Assembly (NCBI GenBank): GCA_003342895.1
Contig: PTFA01000024.1
Span: 6,198,580-6,262,579 of the forward strand
Reading direction: 5' to 3'
From: Casuarius casuarius
Lineage: Eukaryota; Chordata; Aves; Casuariiformes; Casuariidae
Length of the DNA: 64,000 bases
Shown piece after piece: positions 13,001-25,540 of the stretch. Numbering within the stretch: position 1 is the stretch's first letter; each line of letters starts with the position of its first letter. The notes under the pieces were generated by a model. It worked only from the letters and a program-made list of their open reading frames with translations. It searched no databases and was not told where the DNA came from. A program made the position numbers and the translations under genes.

Positions 13001-16000
13001 TTCTCTTGCTGCACAACTGTCTTAAGCACCAACACTTTGTTTCCTTCTAACTTGCCTAGCTTATCTTCTCAATAAAAGGGCAAAGCACATCACCAAAGCA
13101 ACATACTTGGAAAAAAAACACCCCAAAAGACTGGCAGTTACGCTTTATTTCTGTATTAAACAGAGTGCTTCTCCCCTAGCACTTCCTGTTTTCTTCACTT
13201 ATGTACAGAATTTCACCTCAAATATGGTACTGGCACTCTTCCAGCTCAGCAGAGCTTACTGATTACCTAGAGAGGAACAATTCATCAGAACCTATCACTT
13301 ATGGATATAGGAAAACAACTGGATTCATAGCTTATACAAGTCAAAAGACACAGTTTTATAAACAAATCCTTTGCTGTAACCAAGATAAAGTAATAAATAA
13401 TAAATTTAGCTAAGAGTTGGACAGGTTCTACATGCTTCATATTAAACAAATAGAAATCAACTACTTTCAATGCTATTTCCTCATTTATTTCGATAGCTGA
13501 ATAATACTTACAAAAATGCTTTAAGGAGTAAATAAAAAATAAAGACATACATACACAAAAATCTAAATTTAACTTAACAACTAAATGGCAGATGGCACAT
13601 CATGTGGTTGCTCATCAATCTGCAGCATTGGCAAAAGGATTAATCTACAAATGCTGCTGCATAGCCAGCATCAATATATAAAGTATGTCTTCTTCCCCAA
13701 CCCTCCCTGTATCCCCTTCCCTCCTCCATCTCATGTACACATCTTCTGTTCTTTAAGCAATGGTATTTCAGCAGAAAATTCTTGGACATTTACTCTATCC
13801 ATCTGCTTTTGGGCACAGGCCAATCAATTTCTAAGTGCAATCCCATTTTAAAAAAATGGCAAAGTGTAACCATCTGAAGTTCTTATATTTGCCAAAATGT
13901 TTCACTTCCAGGAGCCAATTCTGTTTGTATGTAGAGTTTGACATGTTTTTTTCTAATTTCAGTCCATCATTCTTCCAAAAATGTAAACATAATTTCTACT
14001 TCTTCACTTAATTTTTTTGTTTTGACCTCCTCCCTCTCCATCCCACTCCCAAATTATTATAAATGTTGGTATCAACAGTCTCCCCACAACTGAACTAAAG
14101 GGAACAATCTATCCTAAAACATAGTAATTCAATTTTCCTTTGGTTTACTGCATTTCAGTTCTAACTCACAGCGTTTAAACCATTTTGTGAAAGTTTCTCC
14201 AGACAGAGAGAATGTTCAGGTGTTTGCACCCTCTCCAGTCGGAGTGCAGGGAACAGATTAAACAGTCTAGGAGTGTGTGTGTGTGGGGGGGGGATGGCGA
14301 TGTGCATGTTTTACCAAAAAAGCCCCAAACAAAAAACATCCAAACACAAAACACCTTTCCTCCCCCTTCTTCTCACATAACTCTCACTCTCGGCTTTCCA
14401 AAGAAAACTGAGAGCATGTGATTTAGCAACTCAATCTACACATTTTATGCTGAAACAAAATGCCATCATAATTCCAATAAGGCCCTCACACTTCTCTGTC
14501 TTCTCAGTTAGAGCTCAGTTGTTGATATTTGTACCAAATTCTTACTGAAATAAGGACTGCTACTTCTTGTTACTTTGGTATAGGTTTTGTTTAAAGGTTG
14601 AAATTATGTCATTTTAGCACTTGGTGCTACAACAACAATCATCAGGTGTGTGCAAAAGTAATGGATCAAAACCATTGGTGCCAATACAAGCCACTTTGTT
14701 CCCTTTATTAAAGGCACAGTGTTCTCCTCCTCTGGTAGGATTTGGCAGTGCTGTCCTATAGCACTTCTGGGATGGCAAATTGGGAGCATGACTGCTGAGT
14801 AGTTACACAGGCTCAGGTTAAGCATGCATTTTATTTGCAGGAGTGCTCCTCTTGGTTCAAGAAGGAGGTTTCCAGTTAGAATTCCAGTTGGAACCTGAGA
14901 AGAGGGAAAAACTTCAAGTGTTTGGAGGGATGACTGGCTAACTATCAGAATGAAACAATGACAAATATTAGCAAATCTCCAAAAGTTATGAAGTCTGCAT
15001 CAGATTAAAGAGAGAGAAGTAGGTGCATCATCACCTTATTCATCTCTTGGCTTTCTTTAATTGTCTGAAATTAAGGAATCACTGCCCCTCTCCCTTACCT
15101 TCCCCCCCCGCCCTGCCACCCTTCAGGGCTCAATCCATTTGCATTCCAGACTTTTAATGGCACCCACTTCCTCTCAAAAAAATCTACTTTTCTTTGCATG
15201 GTTTTTAACATGTTTTCTGCCTACGAGCACTTACTTTGACCCTTCCTGAAAAAGCCAGTAACATGCATTTAGTTAAGAAAAGAACATTAAAAGTTTCAGT
15301 TTTCAGCAGTTAGTGCTGTTATTCAGAGAATAACAAAAGCTTTTCTTTTTCTTTCTATACTCATAGGTAGTTGAGCTGATCTTGTCTTGAGGCAGGAAAA
15401 TGGATTAAATGATTTCTTGAGATGTCTTCATATTTTATATAAACCAGCTCATTCTTAAAAAGGCATATATTCCCAAACCCTCTAAATCTCTATTTTCACT
15501 TGGTGTATGTAGAAAAATTAAAAAGCCTCAAAAAACATTAGGGAAGATGTAGTGGATCCAGATTTGAGAACTGTTGAACTGGGTCTCTAGAGACAGCAGT
15601 ACTCTACAACTTCCAGAACTTACCTGAATCCCAAAGTTTGATCTAGGTTGCAGCATTCGACACTTTTGATAATAATACAAGCCAAGTCGTTATTTATTTT
15701 CCAGAAATAATACTGTAAATTGTACTTGGGATAAAAGATCAATCTACTGCATAGCTCCTACTAAGCTTAAACTAGCCAGAGAAAGTCACTTGTCCATGCA
15801 CAGCAGGACTAGGGCTATGCTGCAAGGCAGTACGCACACAGGCAGCCGAAAGTCTAAAGCAGCAGCTAGCTCACAGTGGTTTTCTGCAGACAGTAAACAC
15901 ATCCCCCAAATCTGAGCTCTACTCTAGCTGGATTTCTGGAAATGGATGTTGTGCATACAAGCTATCTTCTGTAAGTTTTGATCTAACAATTTGATTTCTT

Positions 16001-19000
16001 GCTTGAAGCACCATCATTTTGGAGCGATCTAAAATCCACATGCATACTCTGATGACATTTGTGAAAGCTATGAAAATTATTATATTAAAGGAAAGATTAT
16101 GGACTGTTGTAAGCAATATAGTTTGACTAATGCAAGAATGTTTTATGCTCAACTAATATCAATAGTGAAAATAAATACAACCAAAAAAAGTTGAAAGTCC
16201 GCATCAGCATTACTAAAAAGCGCTGTTTCCTAAAATTCAGCTTCTATGCCAAAATCGGAAATTATTCTAAGTTTAGTTTTGACTAACAGGATGCCAGGAG
16301 ATTTGCCATTCAAAACAGTTCGGTATTTTTAATCACTAACATTGCACCAAAAAAGTTTCACTTTCTACAGTAATTCAGCCAGTCTACAAAAGAGGCACAC
16401 ACATCAATTCCAGCATTCAGTGCTGCAGTTCTTTCCAAAGAAGGCCTCAGATTAAGTCAGACATCAGAATGAAAAGGTGGTCACATGGACATCAGCATAA
16501 CAGCCTCTGCAAGCTACAAACACAAGCCTCTGCTTCTCCCGTTACAAGGGCTAAGCAAAGGAGTGCACAAACTGCAGAAAACATTTTTAGAAGTGATATC
16601 CTAACCAAGGAGCATTTTTGTAGATTTTTCCACTGTGAAACTCGAAATCATCATGTATAACCTGTCCTTATGTGCCCCTCCTCCCCTAAGTACTGATATG
16701 CAACTACTGATACGCTGCATTAGGCCAGAGGTAAAACAAGTAGGACAATTTGGGGCTGCTTGGTTAAGCGGTAAAGGGTGACTCAACATAGCTCCAAAAT
16801 GAGGCAATGATTTTGAATTTCCAAATGACTCGGTAGCCTGAGCTTTAACAAGGATGTTTTGCTGAAAGCTGGTATTCTCCAGTTAGAGGGAGCAAGTAAG
16901 AGGGGAATATCCCCATGGAAAGCTGTATCTGAGTCCATCTCTCAGTCATGCTCTACTGCAGACAGTTTCAAATGGATGAGTAGGGGATTCAAGCAATTCT
17001 TCACGTGCACCACTACCATCAACCAGCAGCCGTACTCTTCCTAGATTCAGTTCTTTATCTTCCTTCTACTTGGATCTCCTAATATCCTAACTGAGGGCAG
17101 GCAGGGCCCTGGAAAAAAGCAGAACCACTCCCCAACAGTGGTCTTTCAGTATTTCCAGTAAACTTTCTCTGCCCACCACTTCCTCCTCCACCCTTCAAGA
17201 GGCATTCTACTGTGCCGCCTGTGCTGTCACCACTTCCTCAGAAAAACATGAGAAACTCACTTCCTAAAAGTGTTAACTCTTTATGTAATGGATTTCAGAG
17301 ATTTAGCATCCTCAACATTTTGGAAGGGTACGAGGGGCTTTCAGTTCAGACTGATTACACACTGAAGCCCTCTACGGAAGGCTTTGGTCAGAAGTTCCTA
17401 TCTTATGCATTATTCTAATAAGTAAGTTGCATACAAATGACAGTCTGCTGTAAAAAAAATACATTTATTCTAGTTACTACTTATTTTTGCACACAGAAAT
17501 AACTGACAGTCCTTAAGTATTTCATGTCACAAGCCACATCCTACTCTGATCTTTGATTTTCTAGATACATGTTTTTCAAGTAAACACTTCGAATACTGAA
17601 CAGCACTAATTCCTGAAATTTGCTTGCATTTATTGACTTCTTGACAAAGATGGTATTCCCCGAGGAAATAGACTGAAATGACTTGAATAGCGCACAGAAA
17701 GTTCTAACTAAAATTTTCCCTACGTTTTTGCTACAAATCCATTTCATCAAGGCATTTTATTTTAGTCTCAAGAATAAAACTTCCATTTATGCATTTTCTT
17801 TCTTTTCCTGGCATAAGGAAGCAAGTGTTTGCATGAGTTATATCTACCTGAAGTGCTAGCTGCAGCAAGGTTTCTCTTAGCAAGGCCTGCCGAAGTTTTG
17901 CCCACAGAAGCAAGAATCTTTAATAAAAACTGTTATGTAAAAATTACAGCGTGCTTCGTAACAGGTTTCTTCATGCCTCCCCTGTTCACTGAAACATCCA
18001 GTAGCCTGCTCTTCCTATAACCAACCACTTGATTTTCAGTTCAATGCAAACTGTCTCAGGGAGGCCCACACAATACGCTCTCCCCCAGTGTCATGCTTCA
18101 TTTTGTTCCTTTTCGTGTTAAAGTGTCAGATAAAGAAAGATCATTCTGAGTGGAGGTCTCTCTTGTCTCTCTTTACAAGGGGAGAAAAAACGTCAGTACG
18201 GAACTACCAGAGCGTAAGAGAGCAAGAGATCAGTATGCTAGTGCGTTTACCACAACTGACCTTACAGAATGGTTTGATAGGAAAAGGAACAAACTGCAAT
18301 TGTCTTTTTGCGTTTCAGGGAATGGGCATTTCAGGAGAGACTTGCTACTTTTTGACAAAGCTTGCACTGCCAGAGGTACAGTCTGGCAAGAAGTATTTTC
18401 ATGTGCAACTTCATGGAATGATCTCATGCCCAGTTAAAGAAGGTAGGAAACAATATATCTTACCAAGTTGACCCTCAAAATATGGTTCTGTGGAATAGAG
18501 TGCCAGTTTAATGCCTTTGCAGCATGACTCTGTATTCACAGCATCTGAATTATCCGTATCAAGTCCTCCCTTACAAAGCAGAGTTTTTCTATGCCTCTAT
18601 CCAGCAACGTTTCTGAAATTTTCAGTCTTCTACAGGAACATTATTTTGGCTCCACCGTCAAGTATACCAGCTATCTGAACGTAGAATGCTGTGCAGCTTT
18701 AGTCCTTTTCACCAGTGCATGTTAACACTGCCTTTAGTTGTGCTGATCACATGCTAGTCAAGTTAGTTTTGCCTCTGACAGACTAGGGAGTCCCAAGACA
18801 ATGCCTTCCACTGGTGAAACAAAGATGACATACAGATGGGGTCAGTACCATCTTCAACTGATATAACCCTTCACAGAGGGAATACTTTCCTCCTGAATCG
18901 TCTCCCTCATTGGAGGAACTGTACAGAGCTCAACATACCCAATGAATACAGATCAAATGGCTACCAAGAGGTGACTACATGTGTCAGACAGCCATCTTAA

Positions 19001-20000
19001 GGCAGCCTTATGGCAGCTGCTTCCACATGAAAGTCCATGCCAGGGCAGGAGGACAGAATAGGATGCATCTCCCAAAACAGAGAGACAGTCCCTATTGCAA
19101 TGGAGATCCATAGCGCTGGCAGAAAACCAAGCTTGATTTGACCAAAAAGAGATGCTAGCTCTCCAGAACATCTTGCTTTCTTTCATACTGCCCTTGCGTT
19201 CCTCGTGCTCAGCCTGAACCTCAGCCATGGTCTACACTGTGTTTTATTGGTGTCCTTTCGCATTTACAGAATAGGAGCATCTCAAGTACACAGGGAGATG
19301 AACAACTGTGCACAGCAGCTCAGCAAAAACAGCCGGTAGTAAGTGCTACCTTCCCAAACACACCAATCTCTGCTCTTTTTATTGTCTGGGGAATCAGCTG
19401 GCAGATGTTTGCAGCAACTTGCTTCTGGACCAGCAGAGGACCATCTCTGAGTCAAGAAGCAGCTCTTCATGAAATTTCAAAAAGGTAAGTGTTCTCATGC
19501 ATACTTTCTGGATATACTTCTACTCATTATGGGACGACTACTTAGTTATGAAAAACTGTAGCATGCATCCAGTGTGACCAGCTGTGAGCAACCAGATGTA
19601 GTACAGTCCTCAAGAGTCCCCAAAAATAAAAGTAGTCATTCATGGCCTTAGAAGCCTGTCCAGAAGATCTAGTGGCACACACGTTCGCATCTGGATAGTC
19701 ACAGCCGTGTCTCAAAGTTTCCCTTCCCTCACAAGTCAGGTATTTCTCTCACTTGCAGTGAGAACTGCTATAGCCTCGCAGCTGCATCACTGCTAAATGC
19801 TAACTATTTGCTGGAAGGTACAGAAGTTTTAGAACAGCTTAAAAAAAAGTCAGCTTTGCCAGAAGTGGAAAAATGCTACACCACCAAATAAAGACAGCTC
19901 CCTTCGTAATTCTTATAGTGGCACCTGTGAAATTTCTCTAGTACTTAATGAGTTTGCACAGGTGTTACTCAAAATGTAACCCTAAGAGTGTCTAGCTGGC
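10001..20000. other. Intronic stretch without recognisable gene
   Basis: AT-rich non-coding DNA. It contains a TG/G run at 14,272-14,293 and the longest uninterrupted frame of the intron (127 codons, plus strand, 18,088-18,471). That frame is overlapped by frames on both strands and has no recognisable motif. I see no exon of the kinase. Confidence 0.6.
14272..14293. repeat. (GT)n followed by G9 run
   Basis: A short GT dinucleotide run passes directly into nine G. Confidence 0.85.
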
Positions 20001-20407
20001 AAAAACATAGCTGAAGTGATAGTTTGTTGGTGATGACAGAGAAGAAGAATATAGCTCAGCTGTCATGATGCAGGATGATTTTTTTTGACTGCCAACCCTG
20101 CAAAAATCAACTTGCAAACTTGAAATAGAAGTCTGTGAAAAAGCATATGGAATCTCCAAATATCCTTATTTAAAAGCATACATACACACCTTGAAAGACA
20201 GAAAGGCTTTTGAATTAACTTGAATCATTAAGTTGGCAAAAACAACAAAAAAAACACCCCAGTAAGGCTCAGTCCTTTGAGAACATCCATTAGACTTAAA
20301 TACAGTCATTCTCAATGCATTCACTAGGTAGCACTCAAGATATTTATCATGGGTTTTTTTAAAGCTTTCTCAAAGGATAGAGATAAACTTTTTCTGTTGC
20401 TGAAAGG

Positions 20408-20453
20408 TTTCCTTTTTTCCCCACCTTTCTTTTTTTCCCCCCTCCTGTCTCTT
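20408..20453. repeat. Polypyrimidine tract
   Basis: About 45 bases on the plus strand are almost purely T and C, with T6, T7 and C6 blocks and two interruptions. On the host-gene strand it is polypurine, so it cannot act as a splice-acceptor tract for that gene. Confidence 0.8.
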
Positions 20454-23400
20454 AAGCCTTGCCTTGAAGAACATTTGAATAAACAAGCTGAAATCTTGAG
20501 AGGTGTGTGGGCTCAGGCTTCCACTAGCCTGCGAACGTGCTAAGCACAGGCATTGTTTTAAGCAGCCAGGTGCAGCTCTGCCAGGGATGCAGAAATAAAT
20601 GAAACTTCACGCAAATTCCTCCCAGCCGAGGTTCCTCAAAAACTGGCATCCTTTCGGGACACCTAACACTGCAGCAATACAAAGCAAGCCTCACAGCATG
20701 GGACAGTAGAGAAAAGCAGACATAAAAATCACAGGCTGTGTTTTTCTTTTTTCAAATTATTGCTTCTAAACTTCTATTTACTCATTATAGGATTAAATCT
20801 ACAATACCATAGAGCTAGGCACAGAAAGAAATAATCAAGATAGTTTATTTTCTAAGTTCCAAGGGAGAAGAAAAAGTTCCCTTGTAGCTGTAAACAACCC
20901 GGCACACACTCATTTCACAGTGATGCTGAAAGAAGAGAGTGTTTCAGAGATAAGAACACAATGATAAGATGAAGTTAAATGAGACAATGCCTTGAAATGG
21001 CACCCACATGAAAGAAAATATGATCTCCACTGAGCAGGGTTGTAGGCGAGTTGTAGATTCTACAATGAATGTTATCTGAGCACGCAGATAGCTTTCTTAT
21101 TCCAGTACTGCCTGTACTTATGGTCATTATAGTGAACATAAGGACACTGCCCTCTTTGAAAGACTTTATTAAAAAAGGAAGAGAGACACACAGCCATGTA
21201 AAAACCAAGCAACCACCTAGAAATAACCACAGCATATCTCACATGATTTTTCAGTAAGGTAATACCAAAACTCTTTTCCCCATCTACCACATGATCAGCA
21301 GAAGCAATACATTTTAATAAACACCACAGTAATGCAAAAAAGGACAATAATCAAACTCAAAAATGAAAAGACGGAAAGATATAACTTTTGAATCCTAAGT
21401 TTTGTTCCAAAGTGAGAGTTTGTGTAGACTAAATACTAAACGGACATATGATGCAAGTCAGGAGGGCACATAAAAATAGTTTACAAAGCAGTACTATGAA
21501 GAAAAATAACAGAAGACTTGTCTATGTAATATTATAATCGACTAATGGATTTTTCCTCACAATCTCCCCCAAATAGTATTTTTCTATAACTCGATGTAAT
21601 TGATTTCCACATTAGCATTAAATACTTGACGCTCATGTTTGTTGGGCTGGATTGCTAGCACAATGGCAGCTCTGCAGGGTGTGGTCCTGGGGGGAAGGGT
21701 TTCTAACACTTTGCCTGCCTGCAAGTGACACTGCATTAAAAATGTCTGTAGACCACTTCCCCCCACCCAGGCTCTCAACTACCTGTTCCTGTTGTCACAC
21801 CTCTCCCCCAACTATCTCACAAAATCAAAGCTTACTTCTTAACCATTAACGTTCAGTGCTCCTGTCTGATATAAACAACAGCGTTGGCACAAGTCAAAGA
21901 GCAAAGCATAACAGTACAGCCTAGGACTAAATGGCAACGGGTTCAAGCTCTTCAAGCCAGCCTTGCCCTGTATCCTGGAACTAGGCTTGGAAAGACCACA
22001 CTCTAAGAGGCAGGAGAGATCTTGAAAAGAGTGGGCAGACCTACAGAACATGAATATGTGGGAGGTTGTTTTCAACTTTATAATCACCTTTCTTTAAGCA
22101 AGAAATGGTTGTTTGACAAGACTGAGGGAGTTCGCATTTTCTGCTCCCTCAATTTTCATTCATGTTAGGAAAACCTCTCACCCAAGTCTTTTGTTTGACC
22201 AGCCATGTCCCAGTCATTAACGTTATCCAGAGAAATCGAACAGGAAATATATTTTGGGGGGATAGCATTCAAGAACCTGGAGCTTTTCTGGTTTTGTCAA
22301 CAAGTACAGTTTTTGATCATATTTTTTTGAAATTTTAACTCCCTTTAAGTTGCTCCAGTGGAGAGGAAGATGAGGTTATCTGTCATGCAACACGATACAA
22401 ACAATGAGAGATCTACTACCACTTATGTGGGGTATCTCAGTCAAAAGCTCCAGTACATTTTCACAGTGCTCAGTTTTTTGCAACAACAGAAAATTAGTCA
22501 GTCAGGTAAAGAGACAAAACTAAACTAAATCTAGCTAGTTCACTACATTTGGGAAACTATTGGGAAACATCAAATTTGATTTTATATGAGACAGATCATC
22601 TAAAATGAAATAAAAGCTCACTGTTTCGAATTAATAGAGACAAAAAAAGGCAAGACAGGTCAGAAAGTTTTCCCAAATTTTCCCTGTATGTGATTTCCTC
22701 CCTGAATTTTGAAGTACTGAGGACAAAGCTGAAAATAATAACACTTTATTATACTGGCTTTCTAGGAGTAGCACCAATTCACATACATTATAAAGAGCAA
22801 AGTTAACACCAAATCTTGTCAGCAGCTTTCACCGCTGGCAAGCTACACCTAAATTCCACAGAAAACAAACAAAAAGCCTACGTTGCAACGTTTGCAGAGG
22901 CAACTTCAAATAATAAGAATGGTCAAAAAAACACAGTCATCATCGTAATCCATAATACAGCAAAAAGAATAACATAATAAATGGCTACACGTTCCTTCAC
23001 TATTTAGTCTCCCCATCCCCACAGACGTGTAAGTATCAGTGTGCAATTTGGCTACTCAAGAATTAAGGTTTACATTGACAACAGTGAGCCTGTATTCAGG
23101 AACAACCTGAATATAGGCTTCCAAAGAAAAAAAGTGTTTAATTCAATTGCTGCTTCATTATGAGCAGATAAAAAGGCCATGTTATGGCCTCACCAATTGA
23201 CTTATGTCTCACCACTGAAACCGTTCATTATTCAGGTTCTGAAGACCCTCCTCTTACCTAAGATGCAAGATTGCCACATATCCTAAAGACCTAAAAAAGC
23301 ACTTAAAAGCAATGCAATTACTTCAAATGCCAGAAGACAATAAATTCACCCTTAAAAGCCTCCCAAAAGCACTTGAAGGTGAAAAGCATATGACCTTTAC

Positions 23401-23916
23401 GATTCCTTTCTCAATGTCTTCCTAACCTGTGCAAAAAGGCATTGTTATTTTACAATCTTCAGAACAAAAATTCAAAATGACTACCATTACCTAAAATAAA
23501 AGTGAAATTGTACATCACAGTTGCATCTGCATAAAGAAGAAAAATACTAATAATTAGCAATGTTAATTAAGACTGATGTAATAATTCACTGGAATATGTC
23601 TTTCAATGCTAATGATCCCAGCTTCACTATTGCTTTGTGTCAACTTTTTGAGCTGAGGTCACAGTATTCCAGTAACTTCCAGTGAAAACAGTTGTGATAG
23701 CCTTAAAACAATAAGCCTACTGATGCAAATTCATGCAGTGCCAGAGTGAACTTGGCCTCACACAAAGCAACCTTCTGAAGCAGGAGATGATACAGTCAGG
23801 ATGCTGGACAAAGATAGGCTAAGAGGTTATCGCATACAGGACGAGACGCATTTAGACTTTTCCATTCTTCCATAATTGTGAACATTCTGAAAAATTTCAA
23901 CTTCTGAGCATTCTGA

Positions 23917-23957
23917 GTTATTAAGGACAGCATGGTAATTAAGGTTATTAAGGACAG
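23917..23957. repeat. 14-bp direct repeat (GTTATTAAGGACAG) spaced by 13 bp
   Basis: Two exact copies start at 23,917 and 23,944, giving a 27-base period. This is likely a small local duplication. Confidence 0.85.
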
Positions 23958-24139
23958 AGGTAAAGTCAAGGAAAAAAAATCCAACAGGCAGCAGGAAGTA
24001 AGCACTGTGCTGAGACTGAATAACTGGCAAAGTACAAAGGACAAAAAGCAAATGTAAAAAAGGTAATATCCAAGATATAGACCAGAACAGAGATTTGTGT
24101 TATTCTTGATGGCACACAGAAGCAACTGAACTCTGATAC

Positions 24140-24176
24140 AAGGAGGCAGAAAGGGAAGAAGGGAGAAGAGAGGGTA
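24140..24176. repeat. Polypurine tract
   Basis: A GGAGGCAGAAAGGGAAG-type run is almost purely purine over about 37 bases. Confidence 0.75.
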
Positions 24177-24517
24177 GATCCTTCTATCCGAACACAGCTA
24201 CACTTACAAACAAACTGTCAGATGCACTTAACAACCTGTCCTCAATTTTACAAAGATTATCCCGGCTCTCTATCCCCCAGCTCCGGTGCAAACCTGGAGC
24301 ATGGGGAAGCTGCTTAAAAGATAAGGAGAGCAGCAGAACTGCAGGCAGCACCAGCCACTCGCAGCATCACCTCACTGCTGCTTGGTAAGTGTCATGTGCC
24401 ATCCCACAAGAAAAAGGACAGAGCCAGTACATACATATATAGCAAAACTAAAGCAAACCTGCTCTCGCTGCAGCATACAATCACATGGTGCATCTAATAA
24501 ATGTGCATTATCTACCG

Positions 24518-24556
24518 CCTGCATGCAGGTACCAACGCACGCGCGCACACACACAT
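24518..24556. repeat. 12-bp palindrome followed by alternating CG/CA run
   Basis: CCTGCATGCAGG (24,518-24,529) is a perfect palindrome. Seven bases later a CGCACGCGCGCACACACACA run alternates pyrimidine and purine, the classic Z-DNA-prone composition. Confidence 0.85.
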
Positions 24557-25502
24557 TTTATAACTACAACTGTGGTGGTATCAACAACTCAGTCCCTCTC
24601 CCAGGAGGAGGGATCCCATTCGCAGTTTAAGAAGCTGAAAGTTAGGTATTTTGCTTTTTCCCCGCCAGTGTTTCAATTCAGATTGTAGCTGAGACACTGT
24701 TTCAGTAAGATACCCCATTTACTCTAAGTCAGTAGAGCTTGTCATCCTTGAGAACATATTTAAAAATAAAACCAGAAAACCCACTCTCACTTAAACATTG
24801 TTAAAGATATTTAAACGTAGCTTTCTTATACTTGCTAAGTGATAAACTGAGACAACTGAAAATGCTCTTAAAATTTGATAACCCCCGAAAAACAAACTGG
24901 AGAACTCGGAGAGGGAAGAAAACTTCAAACTATTATAGCTCATTTTATGCAGTTGACTAAACACAGCACCTCTCAAAACATGCCAATACAATATAATGTA
25001 TATGTGAGGCAAAAATGGAAGACAAAAAAACAAACAAATAAACCCAAACGGCATACATCCTGTATGCCCATACACACAAACAGGCATATAAGAGACTCTT
25101 AGGTCTCCCCGCATCTTTGCTTTTAAGATAAGCGTGTAAGCTCCCTCACAAATACACTCTCACTTGCTTTTCTAACTTGACACTGTTGATTGGCTGAACT
25201 TGTTTGGGGTATCACAGAAGAAAGGATTTCACAGAAGAATAAAATGGTCCAAATGGATTTAGGCACATATTGAACCATATTCATACGCACAGAGTACTTT
25301 ATATTTTCTGTTCATTAGTGATTTTGGTTTAAGCTAGCAAATGAAGGCTACAAATGCAAATTTCAAGAACACATTTTGGATTCTGCTAGGACAGTATACA
25401 TGCTGAAAAAATGAACTACTCCAACAGGAAAGCTGACCAACAACTTTAGGCCCTTATCCTATTAGACACCTCTTTTGCTCTGACGAAAGATACAAACTCT
25501 GC

Positions 25503-25540
25503 AAAGAAGAACAGATAGAACAGAAGAAGAACAAATAGAA
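25503..25540. repeat. About 20-bp tandem duplication
   Basis: AAGAAGAACAGATAGAAC is followed directly by AGAAGAAGAACAAATAGAA, two near-identical purine-rich units. Confidence 0.7.

Noticed and set aside
18030..18065. Possible second kinase exon on the minus strand (ACAGTTTGC core)
   Set aside because: The nine-base match to the ATP-loop region does not continue into the expected VKKC/FIKKR coding sequence, and no acceptor with a proper phase is present.
18088..18471. 127-codon plus-strand frame, longest in the intron
   Set aside because: No recognisable domain, codon bias or promoter. It is overlapped by a 95-codon frame in another phase and a 65-codon frame on the opposite strand.
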